DNA of 64,000 bases from an uncultured Lachnospiraceae bacterium (GCA_910578845.1 CAJTSL010000010.1:1-64000), one strand, 5' to 3'. Shown: positions 52,386 through 62,612, counted from the first letter of the stretch. A program made the numbers and translations. Notes: generated from the sequence alone by a model not told the origin.

Positions 52386-53927
52386 ATGGGAAAGAAACCG
52401 GCAGTATTAATGATTTTAGATGGTTATGGACTCAATGAAAAGACACAGGGCAATGCAGTCGCTGAGGCGAAGACGCCTGTTATGGACAAACTGATGGCAG
52501 AGTGCCCTTATGTGAAAGGGAATGCAAGTGGAATGGCAGTAGGCCTCCCGGACGGACAGATGGGAAATTCGGAAGTCGGGCATTTGAATATGGGCGCGGG
52601 GCGCATCGTATATCAGGAACTGACCAGAATTACGAAAGAAATCCAGGACGGTACTTTTTTTGAGAATCCGGCGTTGCTTGATGCAGTCAATAATTGCAAG
52701 AAGAACGATTCTTCCCTGCATATGTATGGTCTTTTATCCGATGGTGGCGTACACAGCCACAATACACATTTATACGGTTTGTTAGAGCTTGCTAAGAGAA
52801 ACGGCCTTTCCAAAGTATATGTCCATGCGTTCCTCGATGGACGTGACACGCCTCCTGCGAGCGGAAAAGGATTCGTAGAAGATTTAGAAGCGGAAATGAA
52901 AAAGATTGGCGTAGGCGAAGTCGCTACCGTGACAGGACGCTATTACGCAATGGATAGGGATAATAATTATGACAGGGTGCAAAAGGCTTATATGGCGCTG
53001 ACCAAAGGAGAAGGCTTAAGCGCTGAGAGCGCGCCCGCAGGCATCCAGGCATCTTATGACAGGGATGAGACGGACGAGTTTGTAAAACCGACGGTAGTGA
53101 TGAAAAACGGTGCGCCGATTGCTACGATACAAGACGGAGATTCTATCATCTTCTTTAACTTCAGGCCAGACCGTGCAAGAGAGATCACAAGGAGCTTCTG
53201 TGACGATGATTTCAAAGGGTTTGACAGAGAGAAACGATTGGATCTTACTTACGTATGTTTCTCCGATTATGACCCGACGATCCCGAATAAAGAAGTGGCA
53301 TTTCATAAGATTGCAGTGACGAATACTTTTGGAGAGTGGCTTGCTGCCAATCATATGAAACAGGCAAGGATTGCTGAGACAGAGAAGTATGCGCATGTTA
53401 CATTCTTCTTCAATGGCGGCGTCGAAGAGCCAAATGAAGGCGAAGAGAGGATTCTTGTGAATTCGCCCAAAGATGTTGCTACCTATGACCTGAAGCCACA
53501 GATGAGCGCCTATGAAGTATGTGACAAGCTGGTTGGCGCGATCAAATCCGGGGAATATGACGTCATCATTATCAATTTTGCCAATCCCGATATGGTAGGG
53601 CATACTGGCGTTGAGGCTGCGGCAATCAAGGCAGTGGAAGCAGTGGATGAATGTGTTGGGAAGGCAGTAGAGGCATTAAAAGAAGTGGACGGCGTGATGT
53701 TCATCTGTGCTGACCATGGTAATGCAGAACAGCTTATTGATTATGAAACCGGGGCGCCTTTTACGGCACATACGACCAATCCGGTACCGTTTATCTTAGT
53801 CAATGCAGATCCTGCCTATAAGCTTCGTGAAGGCGGCTGTCTGGCGGATATCGTACCGACGCTGATAGAATTGATGGGCATGGAACAGCCTGGAGAAATG
53901 ACAGGGAAGTCTTTGCTTTTAAAATAA
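52386..53927 (+). CDS. gpmI: 2,3-bisphosphoglycerate-independent phosphoglycerate mutase
   Basis: A 513-residue glycolytic enzyme interconverting 3- and 2-phosphoglycerate. It matches the alkaline-phosphatase-superfamily layout: LMILDGYGLN at the start, QMGNSEVGHLNMGAGR with the phospho-serine (about residue 62), DGRDTPPASG, TVTGRYYAMDRD, and the C-terminal metal ligands FANPDMVGHTG and CADHGNAE. Length is standard. AAGGAGAG precedes ATG 52386. It is transcribed alone from the promoter at 52320. Confidence 0.96.
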   Translation: MGKKPAVLMILDGYGLNEKTQGNAVAEAKTPVMDKLMAECPYVKGNASGMAVGLPDGQMGNSEVGHLNMGAGRIVYQELTRITKEIQDGTFFENPALLDAVNNCKKNDSSLHMYGLLSDGGVHSHNTHLYGLLELAKRNGLSKVYVHAFLDGRDTPPASGKGFVEDLEAEMKKIGVGEVATVTGRYYAMDRDNNYDRVQKAYMALTKGEGLSAESAPAGIQASYDRDETDEFVKPTVVMKNGAPIATIQDGDSIIFFNFRPDRAREITRSFCDDDFKGFDREKRLDLTYVCFSDYDPTIPNKEVAFHKIAVTNTFGEWLAANHMKQARIAETEKYAHVTFFFNGGVEEPNEGEERILVNSPKDVATYDLKPQMSAYEVCDKLVGAIKSGEYDVIIINFANPDMVGHTGVEAAAIKAVEAVDECVGKAVEALKEVDGVMFICADHGNAEQLIDYETGAPFTAHTTNPVPFILVNADPAYKLREGGCLADIVPTLIELMGMEQPGEMTGKSLLLK

Positions 53928-53988
53928 TTCCATATCTAACAAGTCTAATGTTATTGTTTTAGGACAGAGGATAAGGGGAAGCTATTAT

Positions 53989-56208
53989 ATGGGGAAGGGA
54001 AAACAACGGGTCTTTAAGGCCAGCTATATTATTGTTTTATTGATAGTAAGCGTTGGGGTGTTTATGTGGTATTCTAATGTCCTTAAGGATGAGCTGAGAG
54101 GATTGGTACGGGATACATTGAAGGAGGTCTCCAACCAGAATGTTCTGGTCGTCCAGAAAGAAATTACAGGAGATTTGAATGCGCTGGCAGAGATTGCAGA
54201 TAGGATCGCGCCTTTGCAGGACACGGAAGAGATCATGGAAGTTCTTGATGAAGTCTTAATCCGGTACTCTTTTAAAAGAATGGGGTATGTCGGGAGTGAC
54301 GGTATGGCACATACAACAGACAGACTCTCTTTTGATGTTTCCAACAACGCTTACTACCAAGCTTCCATACAGGGGGAAACCTATATTTCAGATATTGTGA
54401 TTGATTGGACGGACGGAGAGGAGACGATCATCTTCAGCACGCCGATTAAAAGCAATGGAGAGATCATCGGTATCGTCATAGCGACTTATCGGGTGGAGAG
54501 TTTGAAGGAAATATTGTCGGTAACATCTTTTGACGGAGAAGGTTACACATATATCATACAGCGTGACGGCAGCAAAGTAGTCGATTCCATTAATCCTACG
54601 AGTTTTCAGAATATGACAAACATATTCACTTCCATGGAGGAAGCGGATAAACGCAACACGAAGGTGATCAGGGAATTAAAGCATCTGTTGGAGAACAACC
54701 AGACAGGCTTTGTCATTTTCTACAATATAATCGGTAAATATATGTATATAACGCCGTTAGGGATCAATGATTGGTTCCTGATCGATGTCGTGCCAGTGGA
54801 TTTCATGGAAAGCACGTCAAATTATATCATCCAGAGGACTTATTTGGTATTCGTGGTCCTGGTTGTCGTATGCGTGGTTATCGCGGTGATGATTTTCTGG
54901 GAAGAGCGCAGGAAGAAAAAGGAGATGCAGAATCTCCTCTATGTGGATGAACTGACGAAGGGTAATACGCTGGCAAAATTTAAACTGGATCTGAAACAGA
55001 AAATATTCGATAAACATAATAGCGCGGCGCTCATTGTATTGGATTTGGATGATTTTAAGCTGATTAATGAACTGTTTGGTTATGATGAGGGCAATAAGGT
55101 ATTGTGTGATATATGGACGACTTTGCAAGGGAACTGTGGCAAAGAAGAGGTCGCAGGCCGCGGTATTGCCGACCATTTTGTCATGTGCCTGCAATATGGG
55201 AAGAAGAAAGAGATTGAAGAGCGGATATTAAAAATTACGGAAGAGATACAGCATTGCTTTATGCCAAAGAGCATGGAATATATTCTGCATCCTGTCTTTG
55301 GTGTTTACTACATGGAACAGTATGATGAAGATATCGAGGCAATGATTGATTGTGCGACGCTTGCCCATAATCATGTCAAGCAGGAGAGGAATGGCATCTA
55401 TAAAGTATATACCGATGTCATGAAAGAACGGATCCTGGAGAAAAAGCAGCTTTCCGACCAGATAGAGCATGCTTATAAGAACCATGAGTTCATTGTCTAT
55501 TATCAGCCTAAATATGGTTCAAAGTCGCAGCGGCTTGTAGGGGCGGAAGCATTAGTGCGTTGGCGTAGGCCAAACGGGCAGATGGTTTCCCCGGGGCTTT
55601 TCATCCCGCTTGCGGAAGAGAGCGGATTTGTCCGTAAGCTGGACGAATATGTTTTCAAGGAAGTCTGCTTGGCGCAGCGGCGTTGGATGGATAAGGGACT
55701 GCCGATCGTACCCATCTCCGTTAATATTTCCAGAAGGCACCTGGAAAACCCGGAATTTATTGATGAATATAAGAAAATATTGGATGATTCGGGCGTGCCG
55801 ATTGAATACATACAGTTAGAGATCACGGAGAGCGCTATGCTAGACGAGCATGAGGAACTGATCGCCATTATGGAAAGGCTGCATCAGCTTGGCTTTATCA
55901 TATTGATGGATGATTTTGGAACCGGATATTCTTCTTTGATGATGTTAAAGTCTGTGCCGGTTGATATCATGAAGTTAGATAAGAGCTTCGTGGATGATTA
56001 TGATGATGAAAGAGGAGAGCAGATTATCCGCCGTGTCATGCAGATGGCGAAAGATTTGAAGATTGAAGTGACGGCAGAGGGTGTAGAGACCGAAGATCAG
56101 TATGAGTTCTTAAAGAGCATCAATTGCGATACGATCCAAGGTTACTATTTTGCAAGGCCGATGCCGGAGGATGAGTTTGAAAAATGCATGAATGAAGAAA
56201 GCGCCTGA
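53989..56208 (+). CDS. membrane c-di-GMP phosphodiesterase: Cache-type sensor, degenerate GGDEF, EAL
   Basis: A 739-residue membrane signalling protein. Helices near residues 8-25 and 285-305 enclose a Cache-like extracellular sensor. The GGDEF domain is degenerate: R391GIADHF stands where GGDEF should be, so cyclase activity is unlikely. The EAL domain is intact: GAE520ALVRWRRP, ITESAM, LMDDFGTGYSSL, KLDKSFV, AEGVETEDQ and QGYYFARP. It should hydrolyse c-di-GMP, with the GGDEF relic possibly binding GTP. It is followed by a terminator. Confidence 0.92.
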   Translation: MGKGKQRVFKASYIIVLLIVSVGVFMWYSNVLKDELRGLVRDTLKEVSNQNVLVVQKEITGDLNALAEIADRIAPLQDTEEIMEVLDEVLIRYSFKRMGYVGSDGMAHTTDRLSFDVSNNAYYQASIQGETYISDIVIDWTDGEETIIFSTPIKSNGEIIGIVIATYRVESLKEILSVTSFDGEGYTYIIQRDGSKVVDSINPTSFQNMTNIFTSMEEADKRNTKVIRELKHLLENNQTGFVIFYNIIGKYMYITPLGINDWFLIDVVPVDFMESTSNYIIQRTYLVFVVLVVVCVVIAVMIFWEERRKKKEMQNLLYVDELTKGNTLAKFKLDLKQKIFDKHNSAALIVLDLDDFKLINELFGYDEGNKVLCDIWTTLQGNCGKEEVAGRGIADHFVMCLQYGKKKEIEERILKITEEIQHCFMPKSMEYILHPVFGVYYMEQYDEDIEAMIDCATLAHNHVKQERNGIYKVYTDVMKERILEKKQLSDQIEHAYKNHEFIVYYQPKYGSKSQRLVGAEALVRWRRPNGQMVSPGLFIPLAEESGFVRKLDEYVFKEVCLAQRRWMDKGLPIVPISVNISRRHLENPEFIDEYKKILDDSGVPIEYIQLEITESAMLDEHEELIAIMERLHQLGFIILMDDFGTGYSSLMMLKSVPVDIMKLDKSFVDDYDDERGEQIIRRVMQMAKDLKIEVTAEGVETEDQYEFLKSINCDTIQGYYFARPMPEDEFEKCMNEESA

Positions 56209-56229
56209 CAAGTAGGCGGAGGAAGACAT

Positions 56230-56275
56230 AAAACGGTGACAGGGAATGATCAGATTTCTTTGTCACCGTTTTTTT
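56230..56275 (+). terminator. intrinsic terminator
   Basis: AAAACGGTGACA (56230-56241) and TGTCACCGTTTT (56261-56272) are exact inverses followed by T to 56275. It ends the phosphodiesterase gene. Confidence 0.88.
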
Positions 56276-56286
56276 ATGCAATGTGC

Positions 56287-56315
56287 TTGACACGTGGCAA
56301 ATATTGGAGTATGCT
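56287..56315 (+). promoter_or_regulatory. promoter of the YtrA-type ABC operon
   Basis: TTGACA (56287-56292), 17-bp spacer, TATGCT (56310-56315). TACT and AGTA half-sites further down (56316-56338) may be the regulator's operator, but symmetry is poor. Confidence 0.68.
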
Positions 56316-56388
56316 TACTGTATTAACATGGATAGTACACATGTGACGCAATCGCCTAAGCACTTCACTACCATGAAAGGAGGAACCC

Positions 56389-56742
56389 ATGATTATCATA
56401 GATTATAAAGATACCAGGCCGATTTACGAGCAAGTCTCTGAGAAGTTCAAGCTTCTGATCTTAAAAGGCGTCTTGGCAGCGGACGAACAGATGCCTTCTG
56501 TCAGGAATCTGGCGATGGAATTATCCATCAATCCGAATACGATCCAAAAAGCCTATGCGGATTTAGAACGAGAAGGCTTTATCTATACGGTGAAGGGAAG
56601 AGGGAATTTTGTGTCAGGCGCGGAGAATCTTTTGCTTGAACGGCGAAAGAGCTGTATGGAGAAGATCCTTGCACTGGTGAAGGAAGCACAGGAGTATGGC
56701 ATCACCAGGGAAGAAATCATAGATCGGATACAAAAGGCTTAA
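56389..56742 (+). CDS. GntR-family regulator, YtrA type
   Basis: A 117-residue short GntR protein. GAAAGGAGG precedes ATG 56389. The winged helix reads PIYEQVSEKFKLLILKGVL, MPSVRNLAMELSINPNTIQKAYADLEREG and GRGNFV. The tail of about 40 residues is too short for a ligand-binding domain, as in the YtrA subgroup that represses neighbouring ABC genes in response to cell-wall-active antibiotics. It heads the operon with the two ABC genes. Confidence 0.93.
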   Translation: MIIIDYKDTRPIYEQVSEKFKLLILKGVLAADEQMPSVRNLAMELSINPNTIQKAYADLEREGFIYTVKGRGNFVSGAENLLLERRKSCMEKILALVKEAQEYGITREEIIDRIQKA

Positions 56743-56772
56743 CGGCCAAATTTTATGGGAGAGGAGAAATAT

Positions 56773-57678
56773 ATGATTGAGATATATGACGTATCAAAGA
56801 GCTTTGGCTCGATCAAGGCAGTGGATGCTGTCAGCGTTACGATTAAAGAAAATACGGTGTTCGGGCTGATTGGCACTAATGGAGCCGGCAAGAGCACGGT
56901 TCTGCGCATGGTGGCAGGCGTTATGAAACCGGACGAAGGGATGATTGCAGTTGATAATATGCCTGTCTATGATAATGTGGAGGCCAAGAAAAGGATGTTC
57001 TTCATTGCAGACGAGCCGTATTTTTTCTCAGGCGCGAACGCCATTATCATGGAACGCTATTATAGCAGCATATACGAGAACTTTAACAAAGAGGAGTTTT
57101 ATCTGTACCTTACAAAATTTAATCTCGATAAGGATCGGAAAATCAGTACTTTTTCAAAAGGGATGAAAAAACAGCTTGCCCTTCTGCTAGGGATTTGTTC
57201 CCATACGAAATACCTATTCTGTGACGAGACATTCGACGGTTTAGATCCCGTCATGCGGCAGGGCATAAAGAGCATTTTCGCAAAGGAAATGGAAGAGAGG
57301 GGATTGACGCCTGTCATTGCCTCTCACAATCTGCGTGAACTAGAAGATATATGCGACCATGTCGGCTTGCTGCATAGAGGAGGCGTTTTGCTCTCCAAAG
57401 ATTTAGAAGACATGAAATGCAATATCCAGAAAGTGCAGTGTGTCTTTACATCGGCTGAAGAGGAAAGAAAAGCGCTTGGCAACTTAGAGATTTTGAAGAA
57501 AGAGCAGAGAGGGTCGCTAAGCACGATTACGCTGCGTAGCACAAAAGAGGAAGTGATGGCACACTTTGCAACGGTTTCTACCGTTTTCTTCGAGGTGCTT
57601 CCTTTATCCCTAGAAGAGATATTTATCAGTGAAACGGAGGTAGTAGGTTATGACATCAAAAAACTCATTCTTAGTTAA
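56773..57678 (+). CDS. ABC transporter ATP-binding protein, YtrB-like
   Basis: A 301-residue ATPase. ATG 56773 follows GAGGAGAAATAT; ATG 56755 would add six residues. It has Walker A GTNGAGKST, signature TFSKGMKKQLALLLG (SKGM in place of SGG, common in this group), Walker B YLFCDETFDGLDP and switch ASHNLRELED. It overlaps the permease gene by 29 bases. Together they form an exporter controlled by the YtrA-type regulator, probably for a wall-active peptide or precursor. Confidence 0.92.
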   Translation: MIEIYDVSKSFGSIKAVDAVSVTIKENTVFGLIGTNGAGKSTVLRMVAGVMKPDEGMIAVDNMPVYDNVEAKKRMFFIADEPYFFSGANAIIMERYYSSIYENFNKEEFYLYLTKFNLDKDRKISTFSKGMKKQLALLLGICSHTKYLFCDETFDGLDPVMRQGIKSIFAKEMEERGLTPVIASHNLRELEDICDHVGLLHRGGVLLSKDLEDMKCNIQKVQCVFTSAEEERKALGNLEILKKEQRGSLSTITLRSTKEEVMAHFATVSTVFFEVLPLSLEEIFISETEVVGYDIKKLILS

Positions 57679-59794
57679 TAGCAAGGAAAACCATAAACGC
57701 CGGACATGGGTATGGATTGTCAGTATCCTCGCGCAGTTATTGATTTACCCAAGTGTGCTTACGTTATATCTTGGCAGGATTAAAATATGGAATAAGGAAG
57801 GCGCTTACCCAACGGAAGCGCTATTCAAGAAAGTAATGTATGATGCTACTGTGGAGGCAATCGGCTTCCAGTCCAAGTACGTTATTCATATCCTAATTCT
57901 GGGGGTCATTATTGCCGTACAAGGATTCTCGTATTTGTATGACAAGAAAAAGGTAGATATGTACAAGAGCGTACCGGTTTCAGAGAAGAGACGTTTTACC
58001 ATTATATATATAAACGGTATTCTCATTTATCTGATACCGGCATTTATCGCTACGCTATTATCGCTTCTCATTGCCGGCGTACAGGGGGCAGTGAATGGAA
58101 CGGTATTAGCGGAATGTGCATTGGCATTCCTTGTGAATCTATTGTATTTCCTGATCGTATATCATACTTCCATGCTGGCAGTGATGTTGACAGGGAACCT
58201 TGTCGTGACAGGATTTGCTGTGCTGACCTTTCTGTTCTCCGGCTACGTGGCAGTCATGCTGTATAACTCATTGAAATGGCTTTTCTTTGATACGGTAGGG
58301 GGCCTGTTTACTGAGGAAACACCACATAAGTTATCGATTGCGATGGAATATCTTGCGAAAGTGAATCGGCTGGCACGTATCAAGTCGGTAAGTAGTAAGG
58401 AAATGATGGAAGCTATTTTACCGCTATATGCGAAATGGTTTGTGGTTGCGGCGCTTCTTCTGGCATTGTCATACTGGTGTTACCGGAAACGTCCCGCAGA
58501 GGCAACCGGGCAGGCGATTGCATTCCCGGTGATTAAGCCTTTTGTCAAGGTTTTTATCTCGGCAATTGTTGGCCTTTCTGCATTTTATGTGGCGGAGGAT
58601 GTTTCTTATCATAATACGGCTTTTGCGATATTTACGATGGTAGTCGGATGCGTGTTATGCTGTGGTGTCATGGAAGCCATTTATGATTTTGATATCCGCA
58701 GCGTTATCAGGCATCTGGCTTCTACCGGGACTTGCGTTGTCATTGTGATCGTCATATTCTGTATCTTCCAGTTTGACGTTTTAGGATATGATACGTATAT
58801 TCCCGCTATAGATGATATAGAGAGCATAGCGGTCGATATAGGCCCTTATCAGCAATATTGGGAATGGGACAGCGCAGATGAGTCCATAACGTATGTATCT
58901 GATACTTCTTATTTGAAAGAGAATATGTTCTTAACGGATATAGAAGCAGTATGCGAACTTGTCAGGAAAGGGCAGGGGCTTGGGGGCGTATATGAGAATG
59001 ATGAGAGATTTATCAGTGTCCTTTATCGTCTGAAATCCGGCAGGGAAGTGAGCAAGCGTTTCATTGTGGACTGGAATGATGAGTCAAACGAAGAACTGTT
59101 AAACCGGATTGTGGGGACGAAAGAGTACCGGGACGGATTTTACCGCTTTATGAAAGATGACATTCCCTATGATACGCTTAGAAAACAGATTCGTATCACT
59201 TATACGAACGGCCCGATAGAATGTGAGCTGCCCTCAGCAAGCGCAAAAAGGTTACGGGACGCATGGGCAAAAGATATGGAGCAATTTGATTTTACGATGG
59301 CGAAGCATAATAGAGTGTGCGGTGTCATAAATTGGAAAATAGGAAATAGTTACTCGGAAACGGAAATGCCCATATATGAGAGTTTTACGAACACGATTGC
59401 TCTATTAAAGGAATATGAGGCTTATTATCCGATGCAGCTTCGGGCCGAGGACATTGATGGGATAGAGATTACGAACTATCATGTTGATGAACAGGAAGAA
59501 GCAGAGATCATGTCTGGTTTTCCAGAGGCGGAAGCGGTGGATGTCGTGGACACACAAATTAAGCCTGTGACACAGTATTTCGAAGAACCGCAGGAAATTG
59601 AGGAGATCATAGCGGCAGTTTTTCCGCAGGAGATTGGGTATTATTGGAATAGCAGGGATATGTTAGACCGTAACTTCGATATTCTCATTACTTTTAAAAC
59701 CGATACGGAATATCCATATGGAAGAGGATTTTATTCTTATAAGTTCTTCAAAGGGCAGGCGCCAGGATTTGTAGTGGAGCGGACGGCGCAGTAG
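57650..59794 (+). CDS. ABC transporter permease with large extracytoplasmic domain
   Basis: A 714-residue membrane protein. GGAGG precedes ATG 57650. About eight helices occupy residues 18-380 (first near LLIYPSVLTLYLG, last near VVIVIVIFCIFQFDVLGY). Roughly residues 385-714 form one soluble, acidic domain likely outside the membrane, rich in Tyr, Glu and Asp. The length and layout fit the YtrC/YtrD-like permeases of clostridia. The domain has no motif I can name. Confidence 0.85.
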   Translation: MTSKNSFLVNSKENHKRRTWVWIVSILAQLLIYPSVLTLYLGRIKIWNKEGAYPTEALFKKVMYDATVEAIGFQSKYVIHILILGVIIAVQGFSYLYDKKKVDMYKSVPVSEKRRFTIIYINGILIYLIPAFIATLLSLLIAGVQGAVNGTVLAECALAFLVNLLYFLIVYHTSMLAVMLTGNLVVTGFAVLTFLFSGYVAVMLYNSLKWLFFDTVGGLFTEETPHKLSIAMEYLAKVNRLARIKSVSSKEMMEAILPLYAKWFVVAALLLALSYWCYRKRPAEATGQAIAFPVIKPFVKVFISAIVGLSAFYVAEDVSYHNTAFAIFTMVVGCVLCCGVMEAIYDFDIRSVIRHLASTGTCVVIVIVIFCIFQFDVLGYDTYIPAIDDIESIAVDIGPYQQYWEWDSADESITYVSDTSYLKENMFLTDIEAVCELVRKGQGLGGVYENDERFISVLYRLKSGREVSKRFIVDWNDESNEELLNRIVGTKEYRDGFYRFMKDDIPYDTLRKQIRITYTNGPIECELPSASAKRLRDAWAKDMEQFDFTMAKHNRVCGVINWKIGNSYSETEMPIYESFTNTIALLKEYEAYYPMQLRAEDIDGIEITNYHVDEQEEAEIMSGFPEAEAVDVVDTQIKPVTQYFEEPQEIEEIIAAVFPQEIGYYWNSRDMLDRNFDILITFKTDTEYPYGRGFYSYKFFKGQAPGFVVERTAQ

Positions 59795-59815
59795 AAGAAG
59801 CTTTTGAAAGACAAG

Positions 59816-59861
59816 AAGGAAGGCAGAAGGGATGTGAATGGCATTCTCTCTGCTTTTCCTT
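59816..59861 (+). terminator. probable weak terminator after the ABC permease
   Basis: AAGGAAGGCAGA (59816-59827) pairs with TCTGCTTTTCCTT (59849-59861) with one bulge and one wobble. The nearest T-run is at 59871-59876, so termination may be inefficient. Confidence 0.45.
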
Positions 59862-59951
59862 TGTAGTGAATTTTTTGTTATGTTGTTATGATCTGGTAAT
59901 AAATCCATAATAGGAACAATAGGATTTAAGAAAAAATTAAGAGGAAAACAG

Positions 59952-59980
59952 TATCGTTTTTGGACGATATGGTTTATAAT
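59952..59980 (+). promoter_or_regulatory. candidate regulated promoter of the MacB-like operon
   Basis: TATAAT (59975-59980) with no good -35. The inverted repeat TATCGT/ACGATA (59952-59957, 59964-59969) occupies the -35 region and could be an activator site. Confidence 0.45.
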
Positions 59981-60056
59981 ATCAGTGTATGTCAAGCTAT
60001 ATGATAAGACATACGAAACGGAAAGCTCTAAATGGAGAGAAAGGCATGGTCATAGG

Positions 60057-60779
60057 ATGGGACAGGCAGAACCTGTAATTCGTGTCAAAGATTTATATAA
60101 AATATACCGTGTAGGGGAAACAAGGGTACGTGCATTGAATGGCGTGGATTTTACCATAGACAGGGGGAATTTCTGCTCAATCGTAGGGACTTCAGGATCC
60201 GGGAAATCAACGCTTTTAAATATGCTTGCCGGATTAGAGAAACCGACCAAAGGGGAGATCATTATAGCCGGGGAGCATATGGAGCGGAAATCGGAGAATC
60301 AGCTTGTGGCTTTTCGGAGAGAGCATATCGGGTTTATTTTCCAGTCCTTTAATCTGCTTGGGACGATGAATGCGATAGAAAATGTTGCCTTGCCGCTTAC
60401 TTTCCAAGGAATGGACAAGAAGACGCGCAACAAGAAAGCGGAAGCAATGTTAGAGCTTGTTGGGCTGACGAAGCACAAGAAGCATAGGCCTAATCAGATG
60501 TCCGGCGGGCAGCAACAGAGAGTCGGCGTGGCAAGGGCGCTGGTCGTGGAACCGGAGATTATATTCGCGGATGAACCGACCGGAAACCTTGATTCCAATA
60601 CTTCGGTAGAAGTCATGGATTTGATGAAGAAAATTGTCAGGGAGAAAAACCAGACGCTCGTTATGGTAACACATGATAATTACCTTGCCGGATTTGCAGA
60701 TGTCATTTTGCATATCAAGGATGGGAAAATCGTGCTGATAGAGGATAACAGGGGGAAAGAGAATAAAGAAACGGAATAA
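60057..60779 (+). CDS. LolD/MacB-type ABC transporter ATP-binding protein
   Basis: A 240-residue ATPase. ATG 60057 gives the usual length; the frame is open to 59985 but the extension is not family-like. It has Walker A GTSGSGKST, Q-loop FIFQSFNLL, signature MSGGQQQRVGVARAL, Walker B IIFADEPTGNLDS and switch VTHD. These are marks of the MacB/LolD/FtsE group that works with FtsX-type permeases. It is followed by a surface protein and then the FtsX-type permease. Confidence 0.93.
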   Translation: MGQAEPVIRVKDLYKIYRVGETRVRALNGVDFTIDRGNFCSIVGTSGSGKSTLLNMLAGLEKPTKGEIIIAGEHMERKSENQLVAFRREHIGFIFQSFNLLGTMNAIENVALPLTFQGMDKKTRNKKAEAMLELVGLTKHKKHRPNQMSGGQQQRVGVARALVVEPEIIFADEPTGNLDSNTSVEVMDLMKKIVREKNQTLVMVTHDNYLAGFADVILHIKDGKIVLIEDNRGKENKETE

Positions 60780-60809
60780 GAGCATCATATACTTGGGAGG
60801 AATATGATT

Positions 60810-62612
60810 ATGTGTAAAAGAATAACGTGGAAAAAGGGAATGCTTACGCTAGGGCTTGCGGCGATGTGCTTCCTGGCGTCACCGGTAGGGGCGTATGTGG
60901 CAATGGCTAGTGAAAACCAGAACAACCAACAAGAGAACAAGCCTTCGGATGGTAACAACGGTACCGGCAATGACTCTACGCAGACGCCGAGCCAGCCGAT
61001 CTATGATGACAGCAACCGTATCATCAATGACGATGACAGGTTCAATGCGGATGAAGACTTGCTCTACTATATGCAGAGCCTGGAAGTACGCTACCGTCTT
61101 GACGAGAAAGTAATGGAGAACCTACATAAGGTATTTGACAGTGCGGTTTATTATATTGCCAATACGGATATGACGGTATCAGAACTCAATGCTTATGTAT
61201 CGCAGACGAAAGGGAACCTGGAATCTGCGGCAGTATCTAAAGTCACGGTTACGACCAGTGAGTTTTTGCAGGTCGGGGATAACTGGGCGACGCCAACGGT
61301 TAGCTATGGACAGAGCGTTGCCATCGTGTTGCCGATTATCAATCTGGGCACGGAAGAATTAAACGATCTGATTATCGAGCCGCAGACTTCGACTATTGTC
61401 TCGGAGTGGCCTTTTGTGCCGGATAAGACGAGTTACTTGCAGACAGAGCCATATATTCCCGGTAACCAGACTTATGCGGCGGCAATGGAGAACCGTCGGG
61501 AGTTTACGTTCTATTTTACGGCAAGGAATGATGTGATGAGCGGATATTATCCGCTGAAATTCAATATATGGTATACCAAGGCGGGCATCCGCTGTGAAGA
61601 GCCTGCCGAACTGACTGTATATGTCCGTGCCATTGGAAAGCCGGGCAGCGGTAATATAGGAGGAAACGGTGAGGAGACGACAGGGGCAAAGCCAAGGATT
61701 GTAGTGACCGGGTTTGAGACGAATCCTTCAACGGTTTATGCGGGCGACACATTCACGTTGACAGTCCATGTGGAGAATACGTCCAAAGAGATGGCGGTGA
61801 CGAATGTCTTGTTTGATATGCAGGCGGCAGTGGAAGGGGAGGATAAGACCAATACTTATGCGGCTTTCCTGCCGACGTCGGGTTCTAGTTCCGTCTATAT
61901 GGATCGGATTTCTGCGGGCACGCCTGCGGATATTGTCATTGAGATGACGGCGAAAGCCGATTTGGCGCAAAAACCATATGTGTTGGAAATCAATATGAAG
62001 TATGATGCCGGAGCGATGTTTGATCTGACGGATAAAGCGAGCGTATCGATTCCGATTAATCAGGAGAGCCGTTTCGATATCAGCACGCCGGAAGTCGTAC
62101 CAGGAGATATTATGGTCGGCTCCCAGTCTAATGTTATGTTCAGCATTTATAATACGGGCAAGACAACCTTGTATAATGTACAGGTACGGTTCCTTGCGGA
62201 TTCCATTGAAGAGGCGACTGCTTTTGTTGGGAACCTTGCTTCTGGGGCAACCGGCAATGTAGATGTTATGTTAACCGGAATGAGCGCAACGATGGATGAT
62301 GGGACGATTAACGTTGATATCTCTTATGAAGATGACGCCGGTAATGTGACAACAGAGACGAAACAAGTAACGTTATATGTTTCGGAAGAGTATTTTGAGG
62401 ATTTTGTGATGGATGATGATATGATGATGGGAATGGAAGAAGAGCAAGGACCCTCTCATAAAGGGCTTATCATTGGGATTATTGCGGCTGTCATAGTTGC
62501 CGTGATCGTAGGCATATGTCTGTTCCTGCATTTGAGGAAAAAGAAAAAAGCCGCTATGTTGCTGGCGGATGATCTGTTGTCGATTAGCGTAGATGATGCC
62601 AAGAAGGATTGA
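60810..62612 (+). CDS. secreted membrane-anchored protein with CARDB-like domains
   Basis: A 600-residue protein. ATG 60810 is nine bases after GGGAGG; ATG 60804 is closer than usual. A signal peptide (about 1-32, MLTLGLAAMCFLASPVGAY) is followed by an Asn/Asp-rich linker, a helical part (about 70-140), and beta-rich repeats from about 145 (the clearest are KPRIVVTGFETNPSTVYAGD and the strand pair near residue 430) typical of CARDB/S-layer-like folds. A C-terminal helix (GLIIGIIAAVIVAVIVGICLF) and a basic tail anchor it. Between the ATPase and permease genes, it probably replaces the periplasmic adaptor of Gram-negative MacA. Confidence 0.85.
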   Translation: MCKRITWKKGMLTLGLAAMCFLASPVGAYVAMASENQNNQQENKPSDGNNGTGNDSTQTPSQPIYDDSNRIINDDDRFNADEDLLYYMQSLEVRYRLDEKVMENLHKVFDSAVYYIANTDMTVSELNAYVSQTKGNLESAAVSKVTVTTSEFLQVGDNWATPTVSYGQSVAIVLPIINLGTEELNDLIIEPQTSTIVSEWPFVPDKTSYLQTEPYIPGNQTYAAAMENRREFTFYFTARNDVMSGYYPLKFNIWYTKAGIRCEEPAELTVYVRAIGKPGSGNIGGNGEETTGAKPRIVVTGFETNPSTVYAGDTFTLTVHVENTSKEMAVTNVLFDMQAAVEGEDKTNTYAAFLPTSGSSSVYMDRISAGTPADIVIEMTAKADLAQKPYVLEINMKYDAGAMFDLTDKASVSIPINQESRFDISTPEVVPGDIMVGSQSNVMFSIYNTGKTTLYNVQVRFLADSIEEATAFVGNLASGATGNVDVMLTGMSATMDDGTINVDISYEDDAGNVTTETKQVTLYVSEEYFEDFVMDDDMMMGMEEEQGPSHKGLIIGIIAAVIVAVIVGICLFLHLRKKKKAAMLLADDLLSISVDDAKKD

